From the NCBI GenBank assembly GCA_934589325.1, contig CAKTNU010000076.1, positions 1 to 8,109 of the forward strand: DNA of 8,109 bases, written 5' to 3'. How positions within the stretch are numbered: position 1 is the first letter of the stretch; every line of letters begins with the position of its first letter. This DNA comes from an uncultured Oscillospiraceae bacterium. GTDB taxonomy: Bacteria > Bacillota_A > Clostridia > Oscillospirales > Oscillospiraceae. Below, in pieces: positions 1-8,109 of the stretch. The position numbers and the translations under genes were made by a program. The notes below the pieces were generated by a model. That model was given only the letters and a program-made list of their open reading frames with translations, was not told the origin of the DNA and ran no database searches.

Positions 1-279
1 GATGACCAGCAGTCCGCCGGGCTTCACATGCTCCTCGAACTTATCGAGAGAGGGCAGATTCATGGCGACGATGACGTCGGCCTTGTCGACCAGAGGCGAA
101 GCAACGTCCTTATCGCTGACGATAACGGAGCAGTTTGCGGTACCGCCGCGCATTTCAGGGCCGTAGGAAGGCAGCCACGATACATGCTTGCCGTCCAGCA
201 TTGCGGCCATGGCGACGAATTTGCCGATCAGGAGCATGCCCTGACCGCCGAAGCCTGCGAAAATAAACTGTTTCATCAT
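1..279 (-). CDS. 2-oxoacid:ferredoxin oxidoreductase, gamma subunit (partial, 3' end beyond window)
   Basis: This is the catalytic-complex gamma subunit, which with alpha, beta and delta oxidatively decarboxylates a 2-oxoacid to acyl-CoA while reducing ferredoxin in the cytoplasm. I translated the 93 visible codons by hand. They begin MMKQFIFAGFGGQGMLL and include the family signatures GFGGQG near residue 9 and SYGPEMRGGTANC near residue 42, as in KorC/VorC/PorG proteins. Full-length members are about 180 residues, so roughly half is missing past position 1; no stop occurs in the visible part. Two adjacent ATGs (279 and 276) are possible starts. I chose 279 because it lies nearer the AAGGGGG sequence inside the last codons of the preceding beta gene, whose stop is only 2 nt upstream. 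Translation is probably coupled to beta. The family call is firm; the substrate is not determined by this subunit. Confidence 0.93.
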   Translation of the reverse strand, partial: MMKQFIFAGFGGQGMLLIGKFVAMAAMLDGKHVSWLPSYGPEMRGGTANCSVIVSDKDVASPLVDKADVIVAMNLPSLDKFEEHVKPGGLLVI

Positions 280-281
280 AA

Positions 282-1028
282 TTATTCAGCAGCCCCCTTG
301 TCTTTATATACGCCGAGAGGATAGTAGGGTATCATGTTCTCCTCGAGCCACTTCATTGCCTCAATGGGATTGAGACCCCAGTTGGTGGGACAGGTGGAGA
401 GGACCTCGATGAGGCAGAAGCCCTTGCCTTCGAGCTGATACTGGAATGCTTTCTTGATGGCTCTCTTGGTCTTGATGATGTTCGCATTGTTATTGACTGC
501 GCAGCGCTCGATATAATACGAGCCGGGAACCGCAGCGAGCATCTCGGAAATCTTGATAGGTGCGCCGCACCATGCTTCGTCACGGCCATAGGGAGAGGTG
601 GTGGTCTTCTGGCCGACAAGGGTGGTCGGAGCCATCTGGCCGCCGGTCATGCCGTAAATGGCGTTATTGACGAATATGGTAGCGATCTTCTCGCCGCGGT
701 GCGCGGCATGGACTATTTCTGCGGTACCGATGGAGGCAAGGTCGCCGTCGCCCTGATAGGTGAACACCAGCGTATCGGGCTTGACGCGCTTGATGCCGGT
801 GGCGACTGCGGGGGCGCGGCCGTGGGCAGCCTCATACATATCGCAGTTAAAGTACTGGTAGGCAAAGACAGAGCAGCCGACGGGGGCGACGCCGATGACG
901 TTGCCGTCAAGATTCAGCTCCTCAATGGCCTCCGCCACGAGACGGTGGATAATGCCGTGGTTGCAGCCGGGGCAGTAATGGAACGGCTTATCAGTCAGCA
1001 GACTGGTTTTCTCAAATACTACGGACAT
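282..1028 (-). CDS. 2-oxoacid:ferredoxin oxidoreductase, beta (thiamine pyrophosphate-binding) subunit
   Basis: This 248-residue subunit binds the pyrophosphate side of thiamine diphosphate and carries the proximal iron-sulfur cluster of a ferredoxin-dependent 2-oxoacid oxidoreductase. Visible motifs are CPGCNHG (residues 19-25), the TPP-binding GDGD at 93-96 with the downstream NNAIYGMTGGQ at 121-131 (the GDG...N signature), and a late CPTNW at 213-217. Cys19, Cys22, Cys52 and Cys213 are spaced as expected for the four [4Fe-4S] ligands of two-subunit oxoacid:ferredoxin oxidoreductases; this assignment is by analogy. The start follows the alpha stop with no gap (TAA then ATG). Its ribosome-binding site AAGGAGGG (1036-1043) sits inside the last alpha codons, so translational coupling is likely. 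The length is normal for the short, linker-free form of this subunit. Confidence 0.95.
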   Translation of the reverse strand: MSVVFEKTSLLTDKPFHYCPGCNHGIIHRLVAEAIEELNLDGNVIGVAPVGCSVFAYQYFNCDMYEAAHGRAPAVATGIKRVKPDTLVFTYQGDGDLASIGTAEIVHAAHRGEKIATIFVNNAIYGMTGGQMAPTTLVGQKTTTSPYGRDEAWCGAPIKISEMLAAVPGSYYIERCAVNNNANIIKTKRAIKKAFQYQLEGKGFCLIEVLSTCPTNWGLNPIEAMKWLEENMIPYYPLGVYKDKGAAE

Positions 1029-2108
1029 TTATTTACCCTCCTTCATTGCGAGGATCTTTGCGGTAATTTCAGCTGTTGTAGGCATCTGGCTGCCGCAGTG
1101 ACCGAAGAAGTCGACCGGCTTTGCACCGTTGAGGGCGAGCTTGACGTCCTCTATCATCTGACCCTCGTTGCATTCGACGTCGAGCACTGCCTTGACATTT
1201 TCATAGCCTGCGCACTCGGCAAGAGCCTTGTACGGGAACGGCCACACGGTGATGGGGCGGAACAGGCCGACCTTGACGCCCTGCTCGCGCAGCTCGTCGA
1301 CGGCGGATTTTGCGATACGGGCGACGGTGCCGAAGGCAGTGATGACAAATTCGGCATCCTCGGTCTTATACTGCTCAAACATGCACTCGTTGGCCTCTAT
1401 CTCACGATATACCTTCTGCAGCACATCGTTATGTACGGCCAGATCCTCTGTATTGATGTAGATGGAGCTTATCTGTGCGCGCTTCTCGGGATCGTCGCCG
1501 GGCTTCCAGCCGGTGGCCGCCCAAGGCTTCTTCTCGGGATCGATCTTGAAGTCGACCATCTCGGGCATTTCAACAGGCTCCATCATTTGGGCGATGATGC
1601 CGTCTGCAAGGAAGAGGACGGGAACACGGTACTGCTCGGCCTTATCAAAGGCGAACATCATGATGTCTATGGCTTCCTGAACGGAGGCGGGAGCGTAGGT
1701 CAGCAGATGGTAGTCACCGTTGCCGCCGCCCTTGACGCCCTGGAAATAGTCGCCCTGAGAGGCCTGGATGTTGCCGAGGCCGGGGCCGCCGCGCATGACG
1801 TTGAGTATCACGCAGGGAAGCTGGGCGCCTGCACAGTAGGATATACCCTCCTGCTTAAGGCTGATGCCGGGGCTGGAGGAAGAGGTGATGGCGCGGGCGC
1901 CGGTACCGGCCGCACCGTAGATCATGTTGATAGCCGCGACCTCGCTCTCGGCCTGAAGGAAACATCCTCCGACCTCGGGCATGCGGGCGGACATGTACTC
2001 GGGTATCTCTGTCTGCGGGGTGATAGGATAGCCGAAGAAGAAACGTGCGCCGGCGCGGATCGCGGCTTCCGCAATAGCTTCGCTACCCTTCATAAGAGTC
2101 AATGCCAT
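1029..2108 (-). CDS. vorB: 2-oxoacid:ferredoxin oxidoreductase, alpha subunit (VorB-type, 3-methyl-2-oxobutanoate dehydrogenase)
   Basis: This 359-residue alpha subunit supplies the thiamine pyrimidine-binding domain and domain II of the oxidoreductase. The N-terminal half shows the family signature YPITPQTEIPE at residues 27-37, the LQAESE stretch at 51-56 carrying the glutamate expected to activate the thiamine aminopyrimidine, and RGGPGLG at 106-112. The C-terminal part (about 215-350) resembles the transketolase-C-like domain II. The protein closely matches the clostridial group annotated as VorB, acting on 2-ketoisovalerate and other branched-chain 2-oxoacids. Related 2-oxoglutarate enzymes (KorA) share all these motifs, so substrate specificity is inferred. 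The start at 2108 is set by a near-perfect ribosome-binding site, AAGGAGG, 8 nt upstream. The gene is 13 nt downstream of the ferredoxin-like delta gene and abuts beta, forming a D-A-B-C operon. Confidence 0.92.
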   Translation of the reverse strand: MALTLMKGSEAIAEAAIRAGARFFFGYPITPQTEIPEYMSARMPEVGGCFLQAESEVAAINMIYGAAGTGARAITSSSSPGISLKQEGISYCAGAQLPCVILNVMRGGPGLGNIQASQGDYFQGVKGGGNGDYHLLTYAPASVQEAIDIMMFAFDKAEQYRVPVLFLADGIIAQMMEPVEMPEMVDFKIDPEKKPWAATGWKPGDDPEKRAQISSIYINTEDLAVHNDVLQKVYREIEANECMFEQYKTEDAEFVITAFGTVARIAKSAVDELREQGVKVGLFRPITVWPFPYKALAECAGYENVKAVLDVECNEGQMIEDVKLALNGAKPVDFFGHCGSQMPTTAEITAKILAMKEGK

Positions 2109-2116
2109 TTTGTTTT

Positions 2117-2123
2117 CCTCCTT
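2117..2123 (-). promoter_or_regulatory. Shine-Dalgarno AAGGAGG overlapping the delta stop codon
   Basis: The minus strand reads TAAGGAGG here, so the TAA stop of the delta subunit (2122-2124) is part of the ribosome-binding site for vorB, 8 nt before its ATG. This fixes the vorB start and suggests termination-reinitiation coupling. Confidence 0.85.
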
Positions 2124-2331
2124 ATTCCTTCTCTATCCTGATCGCTATATCCGGGCAGGTGCGCGCACAGGATGCGCAGCCTATGCAGGCTTCAGGGTTA
2201 ACTACTTCTGCGGGGTGATAGCCTTTCGCGTTGAGCTTCGACTTGGACAGCGCCAGTACGCCCTTGGGACATGCCCTTGCGCACAGGCCGCAGCCCTTGC
2301 AGACAAGCTCGTTGATCGTCACCTTAACCAT
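2122..2331 (-). CDS. 2x[4Fe-4S] ferredoxin-like delta subunit of the 2-oxoacid oxidoreductase
   Basis: This 69-residue protein is a bacterial-type dicluster ferredoxin. It relays electrons from the TPP and proximal cluster in alpha/beta to external ferredoxin. Two complete CxxCxxCxxxCP motifs are present: Cys11, 14, 17, 21 and Cys49, 52, 55, 59. All eight ligands are intact, so two [4Fe-4S] clusters are expected. The length matches the compact KorD/VorD subunits. The start at 2331 follows an AGAGGT ribosome-binding site about 7 nt upstream. It lies immediately before vorB and 61 nt after the P-loop ATPase gene, and is read as part of the same transcript. A free-standing ferredoxin is the alternative, but position and size favour a subunit. 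Confidence 0.94.
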   Translation of the reverse strand: MVKVTINELVCKGCGLCARACPKGVLALSKSKLNAKGYHPAEVVNPEACIGCASCARTCPDIAIRIEKE

Positions 2332-2369
2332 GAGATAACCTCTTTTCTGTAAAATTTTTGCTATAACAT

Positions 2370-2381
2370 CCGCTTTCGCGG
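2370..2381 (-). other. Small GNRA-tetraloop hairpin between ATPase and delta genes
   Basis: The minus strand reads CCGCGAAAGCGG: a perfect 4-bp GC stem closed by a GAAA tetraloop, a very stable RNA motif. No U-tract follows, so it is not an intrinsic terminator. It could act as an mRNA stability or processing element between the first and second genes of the operon. This is inferred from structure only. Confidence 0.45.
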
Positions 2382-2392
2382 GGCCCTACAAA

Positions 2393-3106
2393 TTATTGCT
2401 CGTCCAAGCCCTTTATCCAGCTGTCCCAATCGCGGTGCATATATGTATCTATGGCGAGAGGCGTGCCGATATACTTGGGATCGTGACCCTCGGCCATAAA
2501 AATATCCAGCATCTCCTTGCGGCCGGATGTGTACATGACCGGGACTCCGGTTATCTGCGAGACCTCCTTTATCATCTCATAGCCGTCGCGCAGCTCATTA
2601 GGCGTGGTCATCTGGGCGAGGTTGGTGTTATTTATCATGCCGGTTATTTTCAGGCGGGAGTGTATCTGCATCTCCTCCTGAAGATGGATGATGCGCTCCA
2701 CCGTTCCGGCGAGGGGACGGCGGATATTGACGACATTGAGCACCTCGAGCGAGCCGGGCTCAAGGTCGACAAAGTCCTGATGATAGCGGCCGAGCGCCGT
2801 GGAGCCGACGGCGTCGCCGCCGACGTCAAATACGACCGTGTCCCAATCCATATCGAATGCCGAGGCGACCTCGGCGGGGAGGGACAGCGTCTCGATACCG
2901 GAGCAGGCATAGTTCGGCGAGACGAGGCGTATCTCCTTCATCTCGGTCATTTTGCCGTGCTCGGTCAGGCGGAAGTAGGTATTGACCATGTCGAGGTCCA
3001 GCAGCTCCGTGCGGCCGCCCTTTGCCGCCGCATTTATCGCGAAGTTGAGCGCAAGCTCAGTCTTGCCGCTGCCGTAATTGCCGATAAGTACATAGACCTT
3101 TTTCAT
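2393..3106 (-). CDS. P-loop ATPase of unknown function, first gene of the oxidoreductase operon
   Basis: The 237-residue protein begins MKKVYVLIGNYGSGKTE. It has a Walker A motif GNYGSGKTE at residues 9-17, a LLDLDMVN stretch near residue 36 resembling the second acidic motif of SIMIBI-class (MinD/CooC-like) ATPases, and a Walker B-like VVFDVGGD near residue 90. A MINNTNL segment lies in the second half. No membrane segment, signal peptide or DNA-binding motif is visible, so it should be cytoplasmic. The frame is open back to 3169, but I prefer 3106. That ATG has GTGAGG 6 nt upstream (3113-3118), the conserved core starts there, and the promoter at 3141-3169 lies inside the longer frame. Its role is unknown. 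Being first in the operon suggests assembly, metal-cluster maturation or regulation of the oxidoreductase, which is speculation. Confidence 0.85.
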   Translation of the reverse strand: MKKVYVLIGNYGSGKTELALNFAINAAAKGGRTELLDLDMVNTYFRLTEHGKMTEMKEIRLVSPNYACSGIETLSLPAEVASAFDMDWDTVVFDVGGDAVGSTALGRYHQDFVDLEPGSLEVLNVVNIRRPLAGTVERIIHLQEEMQIHSRLKITGMINNTNLAQMTTPNELRDGYEMIKEVSQITGVPVMYTSGRKEMLDIFMAEGHDPKYIGTPLAIDTYMHRDWDSWIKGLDEQ

Positions 3107-3140
3107 AGCGCGCCTCACTAATAATTCTCTAACGCCTATC

Positions 3141-3169
3141 ATTCTATCACCGCGGGATATATGCGTCAA
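3141..3169 (-). promoter_or_regulatory. Sigma-70/SigA-type promoter of the ATPase-oxidoreductase operon
   Basis: On the minus strand there is a -35 TTGACG (3164-3169), a 17-nt spacer and a -10 TAGAAT (3141-3146). A TG dinucleotide one base upstream of the -10 (3148-3149) makes it an extended -10. An AT-rich stretch (3170-3180) lies just upstream of the -35. Transcription should start near 3134, giving a leader of about 28 nt before the ATG at 3106. No operator palindrome is obvious over it. Confidence 0.8.
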
Positions 3170-3214
3170 TGAATAATAATGACGATTTTTGCCCCTCCGT
3201 TAATTGCAAAATGA

Positions 3215-3237
3215 CGAAAAAATAATGCGTTTGCATT
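3215..3237 (-). terminator. Weak intrinsic terminator candidate after the ATP synthase operon
   Basis: The minus strand forms AATGC-AAAC-GCATT (3224-3237), a 5-bp stem with a 4-nt loop, followed after one A by six U residues (3217-3222). Tail and position fit the end of the atp transcript just before the next promoter, but the stem is short and AT-rich, so efficiency would be low. Confidence 0.4.
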
Positions 3238-3322
3238 GGTTTCAGCGCACTATTGATTTTTAATTTTTATATTTGCTTTTATTTCAAGGAATTACATGCT
3301 GCAGGCCGGGGTATATGCGCAG

Positions 3323-3366
3323 AACGGACCCTCGACGTTGGAAAAAATCTGTGTCGAAAGTCCGTT
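3323..3366 (-). terminator. Long hairpin immediately downstream of atpC
   Basis: Read on the minus strand, 3353-3366 pairs with 3323-3336 to give an uninterrupted 14-bp stem including two consecutive G-U pairs, with a 16-nt loop. It begins 13 nt after the atpC stop. No U-tract follows on the minus strand. On the plus strand the two wobble pairs become A/C mismatches, but the stem is followed by TTTTT. The atp transcript therefore carries the better-paired structure. It may be a 3'-end stabiliser, a Rho-dependent end or an inefficient or antisense terminator. Confidence 0.5.
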
Positions 3367-3379
3367 TTTGTTGGTATCG

Positions 3380-3640
3380 TTAACTTTTTGTCTCGCTCAC
3401 GAGCAGCGTTACCTCGCTGCCGCCGGCGTTGGCCACGCCGGCGCCGACCTGTATCTCGCCGGTGCTGCCGTCGGCCTTTGAGTACCGCACCATGCCGGCG
3501 CTCAGAGCACAGAGCATCGGAGCGTGACCGTGCAGGACCCCAACGGAGCCCGCCGCAGTGGGTAGGTTGACGTAGGAGACCATCGTATCAAGTGCGACGC
3601 CGTCAGCCGTGACGACGGAGAGATGAATCTTATCCTCCAT
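3380..3640 (-). CDS. atpC: F1 ATP synthase epsilon subunit, short form lacking the C-terminal helical domain
   Basis: Epsilon sits at the foot of the F1 central stalk and couples gamma to the c-ring. This 86-residue protein covers only the N-terminal beta-sandwich. It begins MEDKIHLSVVTADG, has the family signature GVLHGHAP at residues 34-41, and ends with the last strand VTLLVSETKS. Typical bacterial epsilon is about 130-140 residues and has a C-terminal helical hairpin that can inhibit ATP hydrolysis; that part is absent. The TAA stop is clear, and I saw no continuation in the downstream sequence, which becomes an AT-rich hairpin region. The gene starts 10 nt after atpD, with a TGAGG ribosome-binding site overlapping the atpD stop. 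It closes the operon. Confidence 0.9.
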   Translation of the reverse strand: MEDKIHLSVVTADGVALDTMVSYVNLPTAAGSVGVLHGHAPMLCALSAGMVRYSKADGSTGEIQVGAGVANAGGSEVTLLVSETKS

Positions 3641-3650
3641 GGCCGCCGCC

Positions 3651-5899
<2,249 letters not shown>

Positions 5900-5925
5900 G
5901 CGCTACGCCTCCCTTCTGCAAAATT

Positions 5926-7431
5926 TCATCTGAAATCCTTCTTGAACTCGACGATGACGGAGCGCAGCTTATCGAGCTGCTCGGCGCTGAGCTTCTTGCC
6001 GCTCATGACCTGATCCTTTATCTCGGGGTAATTTACATGGACGTTGTCAAGCAGCTCTTTCTCAAAGCGTGCAATGTCCTCAAGCTCAACATCGTCGGCA
6101 TAGCCCTCGTTGGCCGCAAATATGGACACGACCTGGTCGGCGGCATCCATCGGTGCGAACTGCCCCTGCTTCAGAAGCTCGGTCATTCTGTCGCCGCGGT
6201 GCAGCGTATCGCGGGTAGCCTTATCAAGGTCGGAGCCGAACTGCGAGAAAGCAGCAAGCTCTCTGTACTGCGCGAGATCCATTCTCAGGCGGCCTGCCAC
6301 CTGCTTCATTGCGCCGAGCTGCGCCGAGCCGCCGACACGCGACACGGACAGGCCGATGTTGATAGCGGGACGGACGCCGGAGTTGAAGAGATCGGTCTCG
6401 AGGAATATCTGGCCGTCGGTGATGGAGATGACGTTGGTCGGGATATAGGCCGAGATATCGCCCGCCTGCGTCTCGATGATGGGCAGGGCGGTCATGCTGC
6501 CGCCGCCGGCCTCCTTGCTGAGGCGTGCCGCACGCTCGAGAAGTCTGGAGTGCAGATAGAACACGTCGCCGGGGTATGCTTCACGTCCGGGCGGACGGTG
6601 GAGCAGCAGAGAAATCTCACGGTAAGCGACGGCCTGCTTCGACAGGTCGTCGTAAATTATCAGGACGTCCTTGCCGTTATACATGAAGTATTCGCCCATT
6701 GCGGCGCCGGAGTACGGCGCGATATAGAGCATAGGCGCGGGCTCGGACGCATTTGCGCAGACGACGATGGTATAGTCCATGGCGCCATGCTCGCGCAGCT
6801 TATTTACGAAGCTTGCCACGGTGGATTCCTTCTGGCCGACGGCAACGTAAATGCAGATAAGATCCTTGCCCTTCTGGTTAATGATGGTGTTGAGTGCTAT
6901 TGCGGTCTTACCGGTCTGACGGTCGCCGATTATAAGCTCACGCTGGCCGCGGCCGATAGGAACAAGAGCGTCGATGGCCTTGATACCGGTCTGCATCGGG
7001 ACGCTGACCGGCTGACGCATCAGCACGCTCGGCGCCGGGCTTTCAATGGCGCGGCTGCCGGAGGCGTGGATAACGCCCTTGCCGTCAACGGGGCGTCCGA
7101 GCGCGTCGACCACACGGCCGATAAGCGCTTCGCCCACGGGGACTTCGATTATCTTTCCGGTACGGCGAACCTCGTCGCCCTCCTGCACGTTCTCATAGCT
7201 GCCGAGCATGACGACGCCGACATTGTCCTTCTCCAGGTCCATGACAAGGCCGCGCAGACCGCCCGCAAACTCCAGCATTTCGCCGGCCATGACGTCCGAC
7301 AGGCCGGAAACACGGCATATACCGTCCGACAGGCTGATGACTGTGCCGACCTGGAATGCATCGAGCCTGCTGCTCTCCTTATCGAGTCTGCCGCGCAGAG
7401 CCTCGGCAACATCTCCGTCGGGGACTGCATC
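5926..7431 (-). other. Alpha-subunit segment of the fusion
   Basis: Residues 217-717 align by eye with alpha from its first residues to its end. The N-terminal helix that normally docks on delta is retained ([10 protein letters not shown] at 223-232 against EISELIKQRI in E. coli). The [10 protein letters not shown] barrel strand starts at 245. The non-catalytic nucleotide site and the arginine finger are intact, and the length (501) is that of a stand-alone alpha. Confidence 0.9.
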
Positions 7432-8109
7432 GCTGACGATGCTGTTCCTGATGACATTCAGGCGATGGGCAAGACTGCCGTCATAAACGGTATCGCCCAC
7501 CTGAAGTCTGAGTCCGCCGATGAGACTTGCGTCGACGTCGGTCTCAACATTGACCTCATCCTCGTCGAAGGCTGCGGCAATGATGTCGCGTATCTCGCTG
7601 ACCGTCGACGGGTCAAGCGGCTCCTCCGACCACAGCACGGCATTGACTTCGCCCGTCTCATAGAGACGCACCCTATCCGCCGGTGTGACCTGTATGGCCG
7701 TTTTAAGCTCGGCCACGAATTTCTCGATCAGTGCGGCGCGGCGGGCGCTGTACTCAGGAGCACTCATAAGCTGTGCCGCAGCCTCGGTGATCTCTCCCGC
7801 TGCGGTGTTGGTCAGCTTGCGGCGCAGCTCATAATCTATCTGCTCCGCATCACTGCGCGCACCGGCGGCTATGTCCTTGGCAGACTTTTCATCCGCCATA
7901 TGCGCAGCCTCACTGCTGCGCTGTGCGGTCTCCTTGGCCTTGGCAAGAATGGCTTCGCCCTGAGCGTCGCCGTCTGCACGGGCTTTATCGAGCCCCGCTC
8001 TGATATTTTCGGCCTTTTCCTTGGCCTGCTTCGCCTGTTCAAGCTCATCCGCGATACGGTCGCGGCGGCTCTTGAACATCTTGACGACCAGCTTCCAGCC
8101 GATGAAGTA
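5926..8109 (-). CDS. atpA: F-type ATP synthase b-delta-alpha triple fusion (5' end beyond window)
   Basis: One uninterrupted frame enters at 8109 and stops with TGA at 5926; the 717 residues counted from the ATG at 8079 are used for numbering. Ten more codons are open upstream ([10 protein letters not shown]), resembling the end of the b-subunit membrane helix. The true start, with the transmembrane segment, therefore lies outside the window. Residues 1-125 are the b stalk helix, about 145-216 a delta C-terminal domain, and 217-717 a full alpha subunit with Walker A GDRQTGKT (385-392), Walker B VLIIYDD (472-478) and arginine finger Arg581 in VSRVGG. Each part would normally be a separate gene (atpF, atpH, atpA), in this same order. 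The first 100 or so residues of delta are missing. If expressed whole, the full protein should be around 750 residues. The alpha identity is certain. The fusion is seen directly, barring an assembly error. Confidence 0.95.
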   Translation of the reverse strand, partial: YFIGWKLVVKMFKSRRDRIADELEQAKQAKEKAENIRAGLDKARADGDAQGEAILAKAKETAQRSSEAAHMADEKSAKDIAAGARSDAEQIDYELRRKLTNTAAGEITEAAAQLMSAPEYSARRAALIEKFVAELKTAIQVTPADRVRLYETGEVNAVLWSEEPLDPSTVSEIRDIIAAAFDEDEVNVETDVDASLIGGLRLQVGDTVYDGSLAHRLNVIRNSIVSDAVPDGDVAEALRGRLDKESSRLDAFQVGTVISLSDGICRVSGLSDVMAGEMLEFAGGLRGLVMDLEKDNVGVVMLGSYENVQEGDEVRRTGKIIEVPVGEALIGRVVDALGRPVDGKGVIHASGSRAIESPAPSVLMRQPVSVPMQTGIKAIDALVPIGRGQRELIIGDRQTGKTAIALNTIINQKGKDLICIYVAVGQKESTVASFVNKLREHGAMDYTIVVCANASEPAPMLYIAPYSGAAMGEYFMYNGKDVLIIYDDLSKQAVAYREISLLLHRPPGREAYPGDVFYLHSRLLERAARLSKEAGGGSMTALPIIETQAGDISAYIPTNVISITDGQIFLETDLFNSGVRPAINIGLSVSRVGGSAQLGAMKQVAGRLRMDLAQYRELAAFSQFGSDLDKATRDTLHRGDRMTELLKQGQFAPMDAADQVVSIFAANEGYADDVELEDIARFEKELLDNVHVNYPEIKDQVMSGKKLSAEQLDKLRSVIVEFKKDFR
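7432..7704 (-). other. Delta C-terminal-domain segment of the fusion
   Basis: Residues 126-216 contain the delta signature [19 protein letters not shown] (182-200), followed by [14 protein letters not shown], matching the end of AtpH. Upstream, [11 protein letters not shown] (145-155) fits the first strand of that domain. The six-helix N-terminal domain of delta, about 100 residues, has no counterpart here. Confidence 0.85.
7705..8109 (-). other. b-subunit stalk segment of the fusion (partial)
   Basis: The segment is highly charged, alanine-rich and predicted as a long helix or coiled coil. [16 protein letters not shown] (9-24) parallels IADGLASAER in E. coli b, and LIEKFVAEL (117-125) parallels the extreme C-terminus IVDKLVAEL of E. 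coli b. The spacing between these anchors is about the same in both, so the b stalk looks full length. Confidence 0.85.

Larger units (their letters stand above)
3170..3379. other. Intergenic region between the ATP synthase and oxidoreductase operons
   Basis: This stretch of about 210 bases is AT-richer than the flanking genes and shows no supported coding frame. It contains a long hairpin just after atpC, a weak terminator-like hairpin and, at its low end, the AT-rich flank of the promoter. An 8-base direct repeat AATGACGA occurs at 3178-3185 and 3210-3217. I can assign no function to it. Confidence 0.7.

Noticed and set aside
699..2141. A very long plus-strand open frame (480 codons) opposite the alpha and beta oxidoreductase genes
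   Set aside because: It lies antisense to two unmistakable genes, its translation resembles no family I know, and GC-rich codon bias commonly leaves long antisense frames open.
3178..3217. Direct repeat AATGACGA (3178-3185 and 3210-3217) as a possible operator
   Set aside because: Only two 8-base copies in AT-rich DNA, 32 bp apart and upstream of the promoter; too short to separate from chance without comparison to relatives.
3253..3570. Plus-strand open frames covering the intergenic region and atpC
   Set aside because: The arginine-rich, low-quality translation lies opposite a clear atpC. I saw no convincing plus-strand ribosome-binding site or recognisable domain to support it.
7432..7457. 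An out-of-frame ATG near the delta-alpha junction as an alternative alpha start
   Set aside because: It opens a different frame that stops after about 100 codons and does not encode alpha; using it would require a frameshift for which no slippery sequence is evident.
7764..7769. In-frame Met105 (within LMSAPEY) as an internal start giving a delta-alpha protein without b
   Set aside because: There is no Shine-Dalgarno at proper spacing (the nearest GAGG is about 14-18 nt away), and the site falls inside the conserved b stalk tail.

Overview
This window looks like a chromosomal piece of a GC-rich, strictly anaerobic Bacillota, most likely a clostridial lineage close to Oscillospiraceae/Oscillospirales. 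The placement is inferred from the four-subunit ferredoxin-dependent 2-oxoacid oxidoreductase of the clostridial 'VorB' type, strong AAGGAGG-like ribosome-binding sites, and the protein style. There is no rRNA or other marker gene here to confirm it. All genes lie on the minus strand, so transcription runs from high to low coordinates. No mobile element, tRNA, rRNA or CRISPR array was seen.

Region 8109 to 3380 is the distal half of an F-type ATP synthase operon in the canonical order b, delta, alpha, gamma, beta, epsilon. The striking feature is that b, delta and alpha are one continuous reading frame. It enters the window already open at 8109 and ends at 5926. It contains the b-subunit stalk helix, a delta C-terminal domain and a complete alpha subunit. 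The delta N-terminal helical domain is absent, and no ordinary start codon lies near the alpha boundary. Gamma (atpG) and beta (atpD) follow, then an unusually short epsilon (atpC, 86 residues) that has only the beta-sandwich domain.

Region 3379 to 3170 is non-coding. It holds a long hairpin just after atpC, a weak terminator-like hairpin with a U6 tail, and then a near-consensus sigma-70-type promoter for the next operon.

Region 3106 to 1 is a second operon. It encodes a P-loop ATPase of unknown role, a 2x[4Fe-4S] ferredoxin-like delta subunit, and the alpha, beta and (partial, leaving the window) gamma subunits of a 2-oxoacid:ferredoxin oxidoreductase, probably of the branched-chain (2-ketoisovalerate) type. 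This enzyme oxidatively decarboxylates 2-oxoacids to acyl-CoA and reduces ferredoxin. The ATP synthase interconverts the ion gradient and ATP. Both belong to anaerobic energy metabolism, but nothing in the sequence shows that they are co-regulated.
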